A stretch of DNA of 64,000 bases, taken from contig NZ_JAULBL010000001.1 of assembly GCF_030512175.1 (NCBI RefSeq), forward strand, positions 1,278,510 through 1,342,509, written 5' to 3'. A model generated the notes under the pieces. That model worked only from the letters and a program-made list of their open reading frames with translations, made no database searches and had not been told where the DNA came from. The first letter of the stretch is position 1, and every line of letters begins with the position of its first letter. This document shows positions 44,416 through 53,535 of this stretch, one piece after another. Origin of the DNA: Paeniglutamicibacter sulfureus. GTDB taxonomy: Bacteria; Actinomycetota; Actinomycetes; Actinomycetales; Micrococcaceae. Both the position numbers and the translations under genes were made by a program.

Positions 44416-44431
44416 TGGCAACAAGTTGCCA
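44416..44431. promoter_or_regulatory. candidate LacI-family operator upstream of uxaC
   Basis: Perfect palindrome TGGCAAC-AA-GTTGCCA (44416-44431), followed by a further half-site GAGTTGCA. The same heptamer recurs upstream of the TRAP transporter genes. The site lies between the regulator stop and the uxaC start. Confidence 0.65.
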
Positions 44432-44467
44432 TGAGTTGCACCACTACCGCGGAGGCGCGGATTTCCG

Positions 44468-45484
44468 CTAGCCGCGGGGGCGTGCCGTGGAGCCGCGCAG
44501 CACCAACCGCGTCGGCAGCACCACGGCCTGTTCGTGCGTGGAGACCGCGCCCCGCGAGATCGCCAAAAGGCTGCGCACGGCCGTGGCCCCCAGGGCGTGC
44601 AAGGGTGCCGCCACACTGGAAAGTCCCGGCACGATCAACGAGGCGCCCGAGGAGTTGTCGAAGCCGATGATCGAGAAGTCCTCGGGGACGCCGAAGCCGT
44701 TGGCCTGCAGCCTGCGCATCAGCCCAAGGGCCAGCTGGTCGTTGTAGGCAAGCACTGCGGTGGCCTTGCCCGTGGCGACCTTGTCCGCGGCCCGCGCCCC
44801 GCCGTCCATGGTGGGTGCGGCGGATTCGACCTTGGTGATCCGCACGTCGAGCTCCAGGCCCGCCTGTTTCACGGCCCCCCAGCGCATGGAGTCGGCCCAG
44901 GAGGCCTCGGGGCCCGCGAGGTAGGAAACCTCTTGGTGTCCCAGTTCCCTGAAATGCTCGATCGCCCGGCGCACCCCGCGCACGTTGTCGGTGATCACGC
45001 TGGCCACGCCCTTGACTCCGCGGTTCATCACCACCGTGGGCTTTTGCTTGGCCATGGCGCGGATGGCCGCATCGGACATGCGCGAGCTGCTGAGCACGAT
45101 CCCGTCCACGATGTCCATGGACCGTTCGATGGCCTCGCGCTCGATGACCCCGGATTCCCGGGTGTGGGCCAGAAGCATGGTGTAGCCGTTCAGGGCGGCC
45201 TCCTCCTCGGCCCCGCGGATCATCTCGAAGTACACCGGGTTGGAAATGTCGGCCACCACCAGGGCAATGGTCCCGCGCCGGCTTCGCCCCTGGGCCATGG
45301 GGCGGCGCACGCTCACCGACTGGTAGCCGATCTCGTCGGCCACCTTCCGGATGCGTTCGGCCGTGGCGAAACTGACCCGCCCCGGGCGGGCAAAGGCCCG
45401 CGAAACGGTCGATGCTGAAACTCCCGCGATGCGCGCAACATCGTAGATGGTTGCCGGGCGGGGTTCTTCGGGTCTGGGGATCAC
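44468..45484 (-). CDS. LacI-family transcriptional regulator of the hexuronate genes
   Basis: 338 residues from GTG 45484 (AGGATAGGGG nearby). The HTH is ATIYDVARIAGVSASTVSRA, near the N-terminus. The periplasmic-binding-type effector domain follows, with GTIALVVADISNPVYFEMI, AVLAYNDQLALGLMRRL and FSIIGFDNSS. It probably represses uxaC-uxuB-manD-gntK and the divergent TRAP genes and is released by a hexuronate or a pathway intermediate. TGGCAAC repeats in both promoter regions support this. Confidence 0.92.
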   Translation of the reverse strand: MIPRPEEPRPATIYDVARIAGVSASTVSRAFARPGRVSFATAERIRKVADEIGYQSVSVRRPMAQGRSRRGTIALVVADISNPVYFEMIRGAEEEAALNGYTMLLAHTRESGVIEREAIERSMDIVDGIVLSSSRMSDAAIRAMAKQKPTVVMNRGVKGVASVITDNVRGVRRAIEHFRELGHQEVSYLAGPEASWADSMRWGAVKQAGLELDVRITKVESAAPTMDGGARAADKVATGKATAVLAYNDQLALGLMRRLQANGFGVPEDFSIIGFDNSSGASLIVPGLSSVAAPLHALGATAVRSLLAISRGAVSTHEQAVVLPTRLVLRGSTARPRG

Positions 45485-45524
45485 ACCCCTATCCTTGCGC
45501 GCCCGGCCAATAGTTGAAAGTCTG

Positions 45525-45548
45525 TGGCAACTAGTGGCAACAATTGGC
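45525..45548. promoter_or_regulatory. candidate LacI-family operator upstream of the TRAP operon
   Basis: Two direct copies of TGGCAAC (45525-45531 and 45535-45541) separated by TAG, then AATTGGC. They sit between the divergent regulator and dctP genes and match the half-site of the palindrome at 44416-44431. Confidence 0.55.
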
Positions 45549-45678
45549 TCCCCGCGCGCTGTGGCGTACATCATCAATGCAACCGTCAATGTGGCCGGGA
45601 GGTGCCTTTGCAGGCACCGCCTCGCAAGGGCAATGGGGCAACGTCGCCTCCTCGCCGGCCGGAAAGTAGCCTCCAGAG

Positions 45679-46689
45679 ATGAAACTTCGCTTATTGCGAG
45701 CCGTCGCCCTGGCATCAGCAGCCGTACTTGGCCTAAGTGCGTGCACCGCTGGTATCTCGGGCACCGCAGAGGAGGGGAAGACCATGGTCCTTTCCCTCAA
45801 CCAGTCAGAAACCCACCCGTCCTACATTGCCCTGACCGGCTTCGGCGAACGACTGAAGCAGGCCACCGACGGCCGCTGGGACATCAAGGTGTACCCCAAC
45901 GAAACCCTCGGCGCCCAGCAGGAAGTCATCCAGCTCGTCTCCGACGGCGCCGTCGACATGCTCATCGCCTCCGGCACCCAGCTGGAAAACCTGAACCCCG
46001 AGTTCGCGACACTGAATCTCCCGACGGTCTTCAACAGCATCGACCACCAGATCTCCGTGCTGCGCAACCCGCAGATCGTTGGCGAGCTGTTCTCCTCGCT
46101 CGAGGAATCCAAGAACCTCACGGTCCTGGGCGGACTCACCCAGGGCGACAGGAACCTCTACACGGCCCAGGGCCCCATCAGGACGCCGGAGGACCTGGCC
46201 GGCATGAAGATCCGCGTCCAGGAATCCGACATCCACATCGCCATGCTCAATGCCATGGGTGGTTCGGCCACCCCGATGTCCTACGGCGAGGTCTACACGG
46301 CAATGCAGTCGGGCGTGCTGGACGGTGCGGAAAACAACGAGGTCTCGTACACCACCCAGAAGCATAACGAGGTTGCCAAGTACGTGGCCCGCACCCGTCA
46401 CCTGGTGGGCCTTGACTACATGCTCATCAACTCGGAGCTCCTGGAGACGATGAACCCGGAGGACCGCAAGATCCTGGAAGCCGAATGGCAAAAGACCGTT
46501 GACGAGCACGTCAAGCTATGGCTGACGGACACGCAGGGGGCCATCGACAAGGCAACCGCGTCCGGATCCAAGTTCAACGACGTCGACGACGAGGCATTCC
46601 GCAAGGCCTTGGCCCCCGTGGTCGAAGGCGCCCTGAAGGGCGAAAAGGCCCACGCGCTGTACGAGGACATCAAGGAGGCCGGCAAGTGA
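45679..46689 (+). CDS. dctP: TRAP transporter solute-binding lipoprotein (DctP family)
   Basis: 336 residues. The signal peptide ends in lipobox LGLSAC (Cys about residue 22), so it is a lipoprotein held at the outer face of the membrane. The DctP fold is clear: QSETHPSYIALTGFGERLKQ, VYPNETLGAQQEVIQLVSDG, GMKIRVQES and AMQSGVLDGAENN. The Arg in MKIRVQ binds the carboxylate of the ligand. Next to the hexuronate genes it most likely captures glucuronate or galacturonate. The next gene overlaps its stop. Confidence 0.93.
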   Translation: MKLRLLRAVALASAAVLGLSACTAGISGTAEEGKTMVLSLNQSETHPSYIALTGFGERLKQATDGRWDIKVYPNETLGAQQEVIQLVSDGAVDMLIASGTQLENLNPEFATLNLPTVFNSIDHQISVLRNPQIVGELFSSLEESKNLTVLGGLTQGDRNLYTAQGPIRTPEDLAGMKIRVQESDIHIAMLNAMGGSATPMSYGEVYTAMQSGVLDGAENNEVSYTTQKHNEVAKYVARTRHLVGLDYMLINSELLETMNPEDRKILEAEWQKTVDEHVKLWLTDTQGAIDKATASGSKFNDVDDEAFRKALAPVVEGALKGEKAHALYEDIKEAGK

Positions 46690-47195
46690 ACGCAATCAAG
46701 GCAGTTCTCGATGTCACGCTGAAGTGGCTGTGCGTCATTCTCTTCAGCTTCCTCGTGCTGGTGGTCTGCTGGCAGGTCTTCAGCCGCCAGGTCTTGCACG
46801 ACCCGGCCACCTGGACCACGTCACTGGCCCAGTACCTCTTTGTCTGGCTGGCCCTCTTCGGTTCCGCCTACGTCTTTTCCGATCGAGGCCACATCGCCGT
46901 GGACTTTCTGGTGCGCGCCCTCAAGATCAACGAGAAGCGCACCACCGAGGTCTTCGTCCAGGTCGTCATCCTGCTCTTTGCCGTGTTCGTCCTGGTTTAC
47001 GGCGGCATCCGCGGCGTGGACCTGACTTGGTCCCAGAAGATCTCCGGGCTGCCCCTGAACATCGGCGCCATGTACCTGGCCCTGCCGATCTCCGGGGTCG
47101 TTACGGCCTTCTATGCCATCTACCACTTGGTTGAGGCGCTGCACGGACGCGGCCTGCCCAACGACAACGACGAAGAAATCCGGGAGGCGATCTAG
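46686..47195 (+). CDS. dctQ: TRAP transporter small permease (DctQ family)
   Basis: 169 residues from GTG 46686, overlapping the dctP stop (GTGA). Four membrane helices lie at about residues 11-31, 47-66, 87-107 and 125-147. The Trp-rich loop ATWTTSLAQYLFVWLALFGSA is typical of DctQ. It forms the membrane complex with DctM. Confidence 0.9.
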   Translation: MNAIKAVLDVTLKWLCVILFSFLVLVVCWQVFSRQVLHDPATWTTSLAQYLFVWLALFGSAYVFSDRGHIAVDFLVRALKINEKRTTEVFVQVVILLFAVFVLVYGGIRGVDLTWSQKISGLPLNIGAMYLALPISGVVTAFYAIYHLVEALHGRGLPNDNDEEIREAI

Positions 47196-47197
47196 CT

Positions 47198-48508
47198 TTG
47201 GATGCAGCACTTGTAGCAGGCATTGTCCTGGTTGTCGGCATCGCCGTGCTCTTGCTGGCACGCGTCCCGATCGCCGTCGCAGTCGGCATCTCGGCCTTCC
47301 TGGCCGTGGCCGCGGTCATCGGCGTGGAAAAGGCAGCCTTCGTCTCCGCGCAGCGGATGTTCACCGGCATCAACTCCTTCACCCTCTTGGCCATCCCGTT
47401 CTTCATCCTGGCCGGCGTGCTGATGAACAACGGCGGCATTGCCGGGCGCCTCATCGATGCGGCCAAGGTCCTGGTCGGCCGCACCCCCGGCTCCCTGGCC
47501 CAGACCAACGTCGTGGCCAACGCCCTCTTCGGCTCGGTTTCCGGTGCCGCCGTTGCCTCGGCCGCAGCGGTCGGCGGAGTCATCGGCCCGCGCCAGCGCA
47601 AGGAAGGCTACGACAGGAACTTCTGCGCGGCCGTCAACATCGCCTCGGCACCCTCGGGCATGCTGATCCCGCCGTCGAACACCCTGATCGTTTACTCGCT
47701 GGTCTCCAGCACCTCGATCGCCACGCTCTTCGTGGCCGGCTACATCCCGGGCATCCTGTGGGCCCTTGCCTGCATGCTGGTGGTTTGGCTCTACGTGCGC
47801 AAGCGCCCTGAGCTGAAGAACCATACCAAGGTCGCGCTGCCGGTGGCACTGTTGACCATCTGGCGCGCGGTGCCCTCGATCCTGATGATCGTCATCGTCA
47901 TCGGCGGTATCCTCGCCGGCGTCTTCACCCCGACGGAGTCGGCGGCCATCGCCGTGGTGTACTGCCTGATCCTGGGCTTCGTCTACAAGGCCATCAAGGT
48001 CGCCGACCTGCCGCGCATCCTCATCGATGCCACGATGACCACCGCCATCGTCATGCTTCTGGTCGGCGTTTCCACGATCATGGCCTGGGTCATGGCCTTC
48101 TCCGGCATTCCGGGCGCCATCTCCTCCGGGCTGCTAGGCCTGACTGATTCCCCGACCATGATCCTGATCCTGATCATGGTGATCCTACTGATCGTAGGCA
48201 CCTTCATGGACCCGACCCCGGCGATCCTGATCTTCGTGCCGATCTTCCTGCCGATCGTCACCACCTTCGGCGTGGACCCGATCCACTTCGGCATCATGGT
48301 CACGTTCAACCTGTGCCTGGGCACCATCACCCCGCCGGTGGGCAACGTGCTCTTCGTGGGCGCCCGGGTGGCGGGCCTGCGTGCCGAGCCTGTCATCAAG
48401 GCCTTGGTGCCGTTCTTCCTGGCCCTGGTGGCGATGCTCTTCGTCGTCACCTTCATCCCGCAGCTGTCCATGTGGCTGCCGGACGTGCTGGGCCTGCTGG
48501 CCGAGTAA
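47198..48508 (+). CDS. dctM: TRAP transporter large permease (DctM family)
   Basis: 436 residues from TTG 47198, behind GGGAGGCG; three bases separate it from the dctQ stop. About twelve hydrophobic segments with the DctM hallmarks IPFFILAGVLMNNGGIAGRL, FGSVSGAAVAS and NLCLGTITPPVGNVLFVG. It is the sodium-coupled channel of the transporter. Last gene of the operon, followed by a strong terminator. Confidence 0.93.
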   Translation: MDAALVAGIVLVVGIAVLLLARVPIAVAVGISAFLAVAAVIGVEKAAFVSAQRMFTGINSFTLLAIPFFILAGVLMNNGGIAGRLIDAAKVLVGRTPGSLAQTNVVANALFGSVSGAAVASAAAVGGVIGPRQRKEGYDRNFCAAVNIASAPSGMLIPPSNTLIVYSLVSSTSIATLFVAGYIPGILWALACMLVVWLYVRKRPELKNHTKVALPVALLTIWRAVPSILMIVIVIGGILAGVFTPTESAAIAVVYCLILGFVYKAIKVADLPRILIDATMTTAIVMLLVGVSTIMAWVMAFSGIPGAISSGLLGLTDSPTMILILIMVILLIVGTFMDPTPAILIFVPIFLPIVTTFGVDPIHFGIMVTFNLCLGTITPPVGNVLFVGARVAGLRAEPVIKALVPFFLALVAMLFVVTFIPQLSMWLPDVLGLLAE

Positions 48509-48540
48509 CGACGAGCGCTTCAACCGCCTTGGCGCCGATG

Positions 48541-48580
48541 CGGTGCCGGAACCATTTACAGGTTCCGGCACCGCACTCTT
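48541..48580 (+). terminator. rho-independent terminator of the TRAP operon
   Basis: Perfect 13-bp stem CGGTGCCGGAACC (48541-48553) / GGTTCCGGCACCG (48561-48573), seven-base loop, then CACTCTTTT on the plus strand. Confidence 0.92.
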
Positions 48581-48790
48581 TTAAGCCCGGATTGCGTCAA
48601 GGAATTGAGCCAAGACCTCCCCGGTCGTCGGGGGTTCTCGGCGAAACCGGCGGCGGGTTTCCGGCGCCCTTTCGGGCTTCGGCCTTGCGCGCCGGTTAAG
48701 GCGGCGCAGCATGTCAAAGTCGCTTTTCCGGAGGCCGACCGGCGCTTTTGGCAGGCGGAAGCCCCGTGGATCGAGGGCAATATATGGCAA
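48581..48790 (-). CDS. possible small Arg-rich protein (doubtful)
   Basis: 69 residues from a TTG at 48790: LRKSDFDMLRRLNRRARPKP, then PTTGEVLAQFLDAIRA. It is basic with no signal or known fold. It fills most of the 390-base gap between the TRAP terminator and the GH3 gene. Absence of a convincing ribosome site keeps confidence low. The rest of the gap must contain the GH3 promoter. Confidence 0.25.
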   Translation of the reverse strand: MPYIALDPRGFRLPKAPVGLRKSDFDMLRRLNRRARPKPERAPETRRRFRREPPTTGEVLAQFLDAIRA

Positions 48791-48900
48791 CCACGTGCAC
48801 TTTCGCAGTGATTCACGTCACAGTGGATCTGCATCCAATGGCGGGCGTCACAACGGCCCCGTCATTGGTCCTCGGACCCTGACTCAACGGAGAGCTCACC

Positions 48901-51279
48901 ATGACTCGAATGTTCCCGCCGTCTTCGAAACGGCGCCGCACCGCGGCGGCCCTGGCACTGCCCCTAATACTCACCCTGGGCGCGACGTCCGCAAGCGCAC
49001 TGCCGCCGCAGGAGGGCAGTGGCAAGCCCGCCCCCATGGCGGTTGAAAAGAATGAAGGCAACCACGGCAAGCCGCCGACGATCGGTGTCCGCGTCAAGGA
49101 CACCATCACGGTCAAGGGCCGCACCTTCAAGGACCTCAACGCCAACGGCAAGCTCGACGCCTACGAGGACTGGCGGCTTTCCGCCGGCGAGCGCGCGGCG
49201 AACCTGGTGTCGCTGATGACGCTGGAGGAGAAGTCCGGCCTCATGCTGATCGACACGCTCAATGCCGCCTGCGACCCCGTCACGAAGGAGCGTGGCGCCC
49301 TTGACCCGGCGGCGGCCGGCTACATCAACGACCAGAAGATGCACCGCTTCATCTTCCGCAACACCGTCACCAGCGAGGACAAGGCCGTCTGCGGGGCAAC
49401 CGGCGACGGCTTCCAGGCCAGCACGTCCCTCACTCCGCAGGAAGCCGCCACGTACATGAACTCCATCCAGGAGCTCGGCGAGGCCACCCGCCTGGGCATC
49501 CCGATGCTCTACAAGTCCAATGCACGCAACCACATCGACCCGAACGCGCGGGCCGGCATCAACGAATCCGCCGGCGCCTTCACCGCCTTCCCCAAGGAGG
49601 CGGGCATCGCCGCCGCGGCACTCGGCGCGGAGGCCGCGAGCACCGGGCAGGCACCGACCACCGGAGACATGTCGGTGGTCGAGGACTTCGCCAACGTCAT
49701 GGGCGATGAATGGGAGTCCATCGGGCTGCGCGGAATGTACGGCTACATGGCCGACCTGTCCACCGAGCCGCGCTGGTACCGCGCCCACGAAACGTTCACC
49801 GAAGACGCGGACCTCAACTCCAACATCATGTCCACGCTCGTCCAGTCCCTGCAGGGACCGCTCGACGCCGAGGGCTCCTCGCTGAGCCCTGACACTTCCG
49901 TGGCGCTAACCATGAAGCACTTCCCGGGCGGTGGACCGCAGGAGCTTGGCCTGGATGCCCACTATTCCTTCGGCAAGACCCAGGTCTACCCGGGTGACGC
50001 CTTCGCCGAACACCTCAAGCCCTTCGAGGCGGCCATCAAGGCCGGCGTTTCCTCGATCATGCCGTATTACGGCGCCCCGGTGGAGGTCACACACAACGGC
50101 GTCACCTACGACCAGACCGGCATGGCCTTCTCCAAGCAGATCGTCAATGACCTTTTGCGCGACGAGCTCGGATTCAAAGGCTACGTCAACTCGGACACCG
50201 GCATCATCAACGACCGAGCCTGGGGCCTGGAGGACAAGTCCGTTCCCGAGCGCGTTGCAACTGCCATCAACGGCGGCACCGACACCCTGTCCGGCTTCCA
50301 CGACGTCAAGACGATCACCGACCTGGTCGATTCAGGGCTGCTGACCGAGGAGCGCATCACGCTCGCCGCCACGCGATTGACCGAACCGATGTTCAGCATG
50401 GGCCTGTTCGAGAACCCATACGTCGGTGAAGCCGCTGCCGGCGATACTGTCGGCAGTGCCACGAACCGCGAGGTGGGCCTGGACCTGCAGCGCAAGTCCG
50501 CGGTCCTGTTGCAGAACAAGGAAACCGCCGACGGGGACAAGGTCTTGCCGCTGAAGCCCGAGTCCGACGTCTACGTCCTGGGAGACATCTCCGCGGACAA
50601 GGTCGCAGAGTACGGCTACAACGTCACCAACGGCAACACCAAGGACCCCGCGGCCCGGCCCAGCGCCAAGGACAGCGACGTGGCCCTGCTCAACATCACG
50701 GTGAACAACGCCAACACCGGCTCCTACGTCAGCAACAGCCCAGAGTCCGGCATGAACCCCGAGCACATCAACCCCTCCGTGCTGGAGGGCGTTGAAGGAC
50801 TCGACGGCCAGAGCCCCTACGGTGCGGCGGACGCCTGCGTGACCCAGGGAGCACCGACCTGCACCGATGACGGCCTGCGCTTCGGCGGGTCGCTGCCCTG
50901 GGAGTCGAGCATCCTGGACTTCACGTCCATGGCCGAGTCCGAGTCGTGGAAGATCACCCCGTCGCTGGACACCATCAAGCAGGTCATGAGCGAGGTCGAG
51001 GATCCGTCCAAGGTGGTCCTGCACGTGTACTTCCGCCAGCCCTTCGTCATGGACGAGGCCAGCGGGCTGCGCGATGCGGGCGCGATCGTGGCAGGGTTCG
51101 GCATGAGCGACACCGCGCTGATGGACATCCTCTCCGGCAAGGTCGCCCCGCAAGGCCGGATGCCGTTCGCGCTGGCCGGAACGGCCGAGGCAATCCGCGA
51201 GCAGTACAGCGACCTGCCCGGCTACAAGGAGACCGCGGACGGGGAACTCTACCCGTTCGGCTTCGGCCTGGGGTACTGA
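48901..51279 (+). CDS. secreted glycoside hydrolase family 3 protein
   Basis: 792 residues with a Sec signal peptide (RRRTAAALALPLILTLGATSASA, cut near ASA-LP). The GH3 N-terminal barrel includes GIPMLYKSNARNH, MKHFPGGGPQ and the nucleophile segment GYVNSDTGIINDRAWG (Asp about residue 435). The C-terminal GH3 domain follows (RKSAVLLQNKE, VLHVYFRQPFV, LSGKVAPQGRMPFAL). Beta-glucosidases, beta-xylosidases and related exo-enzymes share this layout. It probably releases sugars outside the cell. It is a single-gene unit downstream of the TRAP operon; the link to hexuronate uptake is only positional. Confidence 0.9.
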   Translation: MTRMFPPSSKRRRTAAALALPLILTLGATSASALPPQEGSGKPAPMAVEKNEGNHGKPPTIGVRVKDTITVKGRTFKDLNANGKLDAYEDWRLSAGERAANLVSLMTLEEKSGLMLIDTLNAACDPVTKERGALDPAAAGYINDQKMHRFIFRNTVTSEDKAVCGATGDGFQASTSLTPQEAATYMNSIQELGEATRLGIPMLYKSNARNHIDPNARAGINESAGAFTAFPKEAGIAAAALGAEAASTGQAPTTGDMSVVEDFANVMGDEWESIGLRGMYGYMADLSTEPRWYRAHETFTEDADLNSNIMSTLVQSLQGPLDAEGSSLSPDTSVALTMKHFPGGGPQELGLDAHYSFGKTQVYPGDAFAEHLKPFEAAIKAGVSSIMPYYGAPVEVTHNGVTYDQTGMAFSKQIVNDLLRDELGFKGYVNSDTGIINDRAWGLEDKSVPERVATAINGGTDTLSGFHDVKTITDLVDSGLLTEERITLAATRLTEPMFSMGLFENPYVGEAAAGDTVGSATNREVGLDLQRKSAVLLQNKETADGDKVLPLKPESDVYVLGDISADKVAEYGYNVTNGNTKDPAARPSAKDSDVALLNITVNNANTGSYVSNSPESGMNPEHINPSVLEGVEGLDGQSPYGAADACVTQGAPTCTDDGLRFGGSLPWESSILDFTSMAESESWKITPSLDTIKQVMSEVEDPSKVVLHVYFRQPFVMDEASGLRDAGAIVAGFGMSDTALMDILSGKVAPQGRMPFALAGTAEAIREQYSDLPGYKETADGELYPFGFGLGY

Positions 51280-51404
51280 TCCCCATCGAGTAACCAGTCA
51301 CCACGATGGATGGCGTTCGTCCCCCGGGGCGGGCGCCATCCGCCATGTGCACGGCACGGCAGACGGACCTCCGTCCACAGGCTGCCCCGGCGTGCGGCCG
51401 GCCG

Positions 51405-51749
51405 CTAGTGCTCGGGGTGCAATTCCGAATGCGGCGCCTGCATCTGGTGCAGCAGCCGATGGACCTCGGGATGGGTCAGGGTCCAACGGCGGTAGCGGCC
51501 GTCGGCACGCACGCTCACCACGCCCGCCTTGTGCAAGGTGGCCAGGGCTTGGGTGACGGTGTTCGCGCCCAGCGCCGTGGCGGTGGCCAGCTGGCTCACC
51601 GAGGAGTCCGGGGCGGCGTGCATGGCGATGAGGATCTTCATCCGCGTGGCATCCGCAACCAAGGCAAAGACATCGATCCACTCGGGCATGTTCGGTTCCG
51701 AGGCGGCCACCGCGTCCGCCCCGATCTTGCTGCGTTCCGTTTCCGGCAC
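51405..51749 (-). CDS. ArsR-family metal-sensing repressor, nickel sensing inferred
   Basis: 114 residues from GTG 51749 with AAGGAGG nine bases upstream; an ATG 54 bases earlier lacks such a site. The winged HTH (ADATRMKILIAM, VSQLATATALGANTVTQALA) is ArsR/SmtB-like. The end of the protein is His-rich: THPEVHRLLHQ and APHSELHPEH. This is consistent with an alpha-5/C-terminal metal site such as those of NmtR and KmtR, nickel/cobalt sensors of mycobacteria. It is divergent from the nickel/peptide-type ABC operon, with a perfect palindrome between them. Confidence 0.8.
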   Translation of the reverse strand: MPETERSKIGADAVAASEPNMPEWIDVFALVADATRMKILIAMHAAPDSSVSQLATATALGANTVTQALATLHKAGVVSVRADGRYRRWTLTHPEVHRLLHQMQAPHSELHPEH

Positions 51750-51816
51750 GTGGTCCCCTCCTTCCCTTCGTTGCGGGCTGGTGCCCAAGCTCACCGGACC
51801 CATCCCCCGAACCCTT

Positions 51817-51838
51817 CATCTGTCTGCCCAGACAGATG
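51817..51838. promoter_or_regulatory. perfect palindromic operator for the ArsR-type repressor
   Basis: CATCTGTCTG-CC-CAGACAGATG, two exact 10-base arms, between the ArsR gene and the ABC operon. ArsR proteins bind 12-2-12-type imperfect palindromes, which this resembles closely. Confidence 0.75.
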
Positions 51839-51906
51839 TACAGTAGGGGCGTTGCCGCATCCCGTTTGCCCGCCGGCGACCCGGATGAAAGGCCCAAACC
51901 CCGAAC

Positions 51907-53535
51907 GTGCGAAATCCACAACGCCTGACGACGCTGGCCTTTCTTGCCTCCATTCTATTGGCCGTGACCGCATGCGCGCCCGCGGCACCCGGGACCGCCG
52001 GTGCGGAGCCCGCCGGGTCCTCCCTGGCACTGCTCACCGCGGCCTTGCCGGAGACGCTCAACCCGCTGGCGGGGTTCGACAACAACGGCACGGGCAAGGT
52101 CAACGAATCGCTGTACACCCTGGCCGGTTCCCCCGACGAGTTGCCCCGGATCGTACCGCTGTTGGCCGCGGCGGAACCGACGGTCTCCGCCGACGCGCGC
52201 ACATGGACGGTTCCGCTGCGCCGAGACGCCCGGTTCAGCGACGGGACCGACTTTGATGCCGCCGATGCGGTGGCAAGCTACAAGGCCATCATGGATCCGG
52301 CGAGCGCCTCGCCGATCTTCGGCAGCCTATCGAACCTCCGGCGCGTGGAGGCGCTGGATTCGCACACTGTCAGGTTCACGCTGCACGAGTCCCAGGTGTC
52401 CTTCAAGTCGGCCATGCTCGTCGGCATCGCCCCCTCCGAGGCCATCGTGCCCGGCCAGCGTGTCGAGGAATCGGCCTTGAACCGTGCACCCGTGGGCACC
52501 GGCCCCTACCTGGTGGACTCGATCGGCCCTTCGCGCCTGGTCCTGTCGGCCAACCCGGATTACCGCGGTGGTGAAGTCGCGCTCAAACGTGTCACCTACG
52601 AGGCCGCACCCGATGACAACGCGCGTGCCCAACGCATGCTGGCCGGGGAATTCGACGGCACCACACTTCCCTCGCGGCTGGCCCAGACCTTTGCCGCGAA
52701 CTCCGAATTCGATCTGGTCACGGCCACCTCCGCAGACTGGCGCGGGCTCTCACTCCCGGCGGACAATCCTCTGACCGGCGACCCGAAGGTGCGCCTGGCG
52801 CTGAACCTTGCCGTGGATCGGCAAGCGCTGATCGACGGCGTCCTGGCCGGTGCCGGGCGACCGGCACACACCTTCGTGCCCGCCGAATACGGCGATGCCT
52901 TCGATCCCGGGGCCGTCTTCGCCCGCGACCCACAGCGCGCCGCAGAATTGCTGGATGAGGCGGGCTGGGCTGTCGGCGAGAACTCGATGCGCTCCAAGGA
53001 CGGGAACCCGGCCGCGTTCACCCTCATGTACAACCCCGGGGACCAGTTGCGCCGCGACCTGTCCCTGGCGTTCTCCGCCCAAATGAAGCAGCTCGGCATC
53101 GATGTCTCGGTCGAAGCCGCGACCTTCGACCAAGCCGAGCCCCGGGCCGGCACCGACGCGATCATGCTCGGCGGCGGGGACACCCCCTACGACGTGGACA
53201 CCCAGCTGTACAAAATGCTGCATTCCTCCTATCCGGCAACCGGTGCTTACTACGACAACCCGAGCAGGTATGCCGACCCGGCCATGGACCGAGCGCTGGA
53301 AACCGGGCGCACCACCCTAAATGCGGCCAAGAGGGCCACCGCGTACCGCGAGGTCCAACGGCTGTACACGAGCGAACCGTCCATGGTCCTGCTCGCGTTC
53401 ATCGACCACACCTACGTCCAACGCGCCGCCGTCGCAGATACCTGGCAGGGCACCGGGACCCTGCTGGAGCCCCACGACCACGGCACCGCGTGGGGCCCCT
53501 GGACCAAGATCGGCCAATGGGTCCCCCGGCAATGA
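51907..53535 (+). CDS. ABC transporter solute-binding lipoprotein, nickel/peptide (SBP_bac_5) family
   Basis: 542 residues from GTG 51907. Lipobox LAVTAC gives a lipid-anchored binding protein. The SBP_bac_5 pattern is clear: PETLNPLAGFDNNGTGKVNESLY, WTVPLRRDARFSDGTDFDA, APVGTGPYLVDS, VRLALNLAVDRQALIDGVLAG. Relatives bind oligopeptides or chelated nickel (NikA). The ArsR partner and the urease operon 2 kb beyond the transporter genes favour nickel. The stop overlaps the first permease start. Confidence 0.85.
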   Translation: MRNPQRLTTLAFLASILLAVTACAPAAPGTAGAEPAGSSLALLTAALPETLNPLAGFDNNGTGKVNESLYTLAGSPDELPRIVPLLAAAEPTVSADARTWTVPLRRDARFSDGTDFDAADAVASYKAIMDPASASPIFGSLSNLRRVEALDSHTVRFTLHESQVSFKSAMLVGIAPSEAIVPGQRVEESALNRAPVGTGPYLVDSIGPSRLVLSANPDYRGGEVALKRVTYEAAPDDNARAQRMLAGEFDGTTLPSRLAQTFAANSEFDLVTATSADWRGLSLPADNPLTGDPKVRLALNLAVDRQALIDGVLAGAGRPAHTFVPAEYGDAFDPGAVFARDPQRAAELLDEAGWAVGENSMRSKDGNPAAFTLMYNPGDQLRRDLSLAFSAQMKQLGIDVSVEAATFDQAEPRAGTDAIMLGGGDTPYDVDTQLYKMLHSSYPATGAYYDNPSRYADPAMDRALETGRTTLNAAKRATAYREVQRLYTSEPSMVLLAFIDHTYVQRAAVADTWQGTGTLLEPHDHGTAWGPWTKIGQWVPRQ

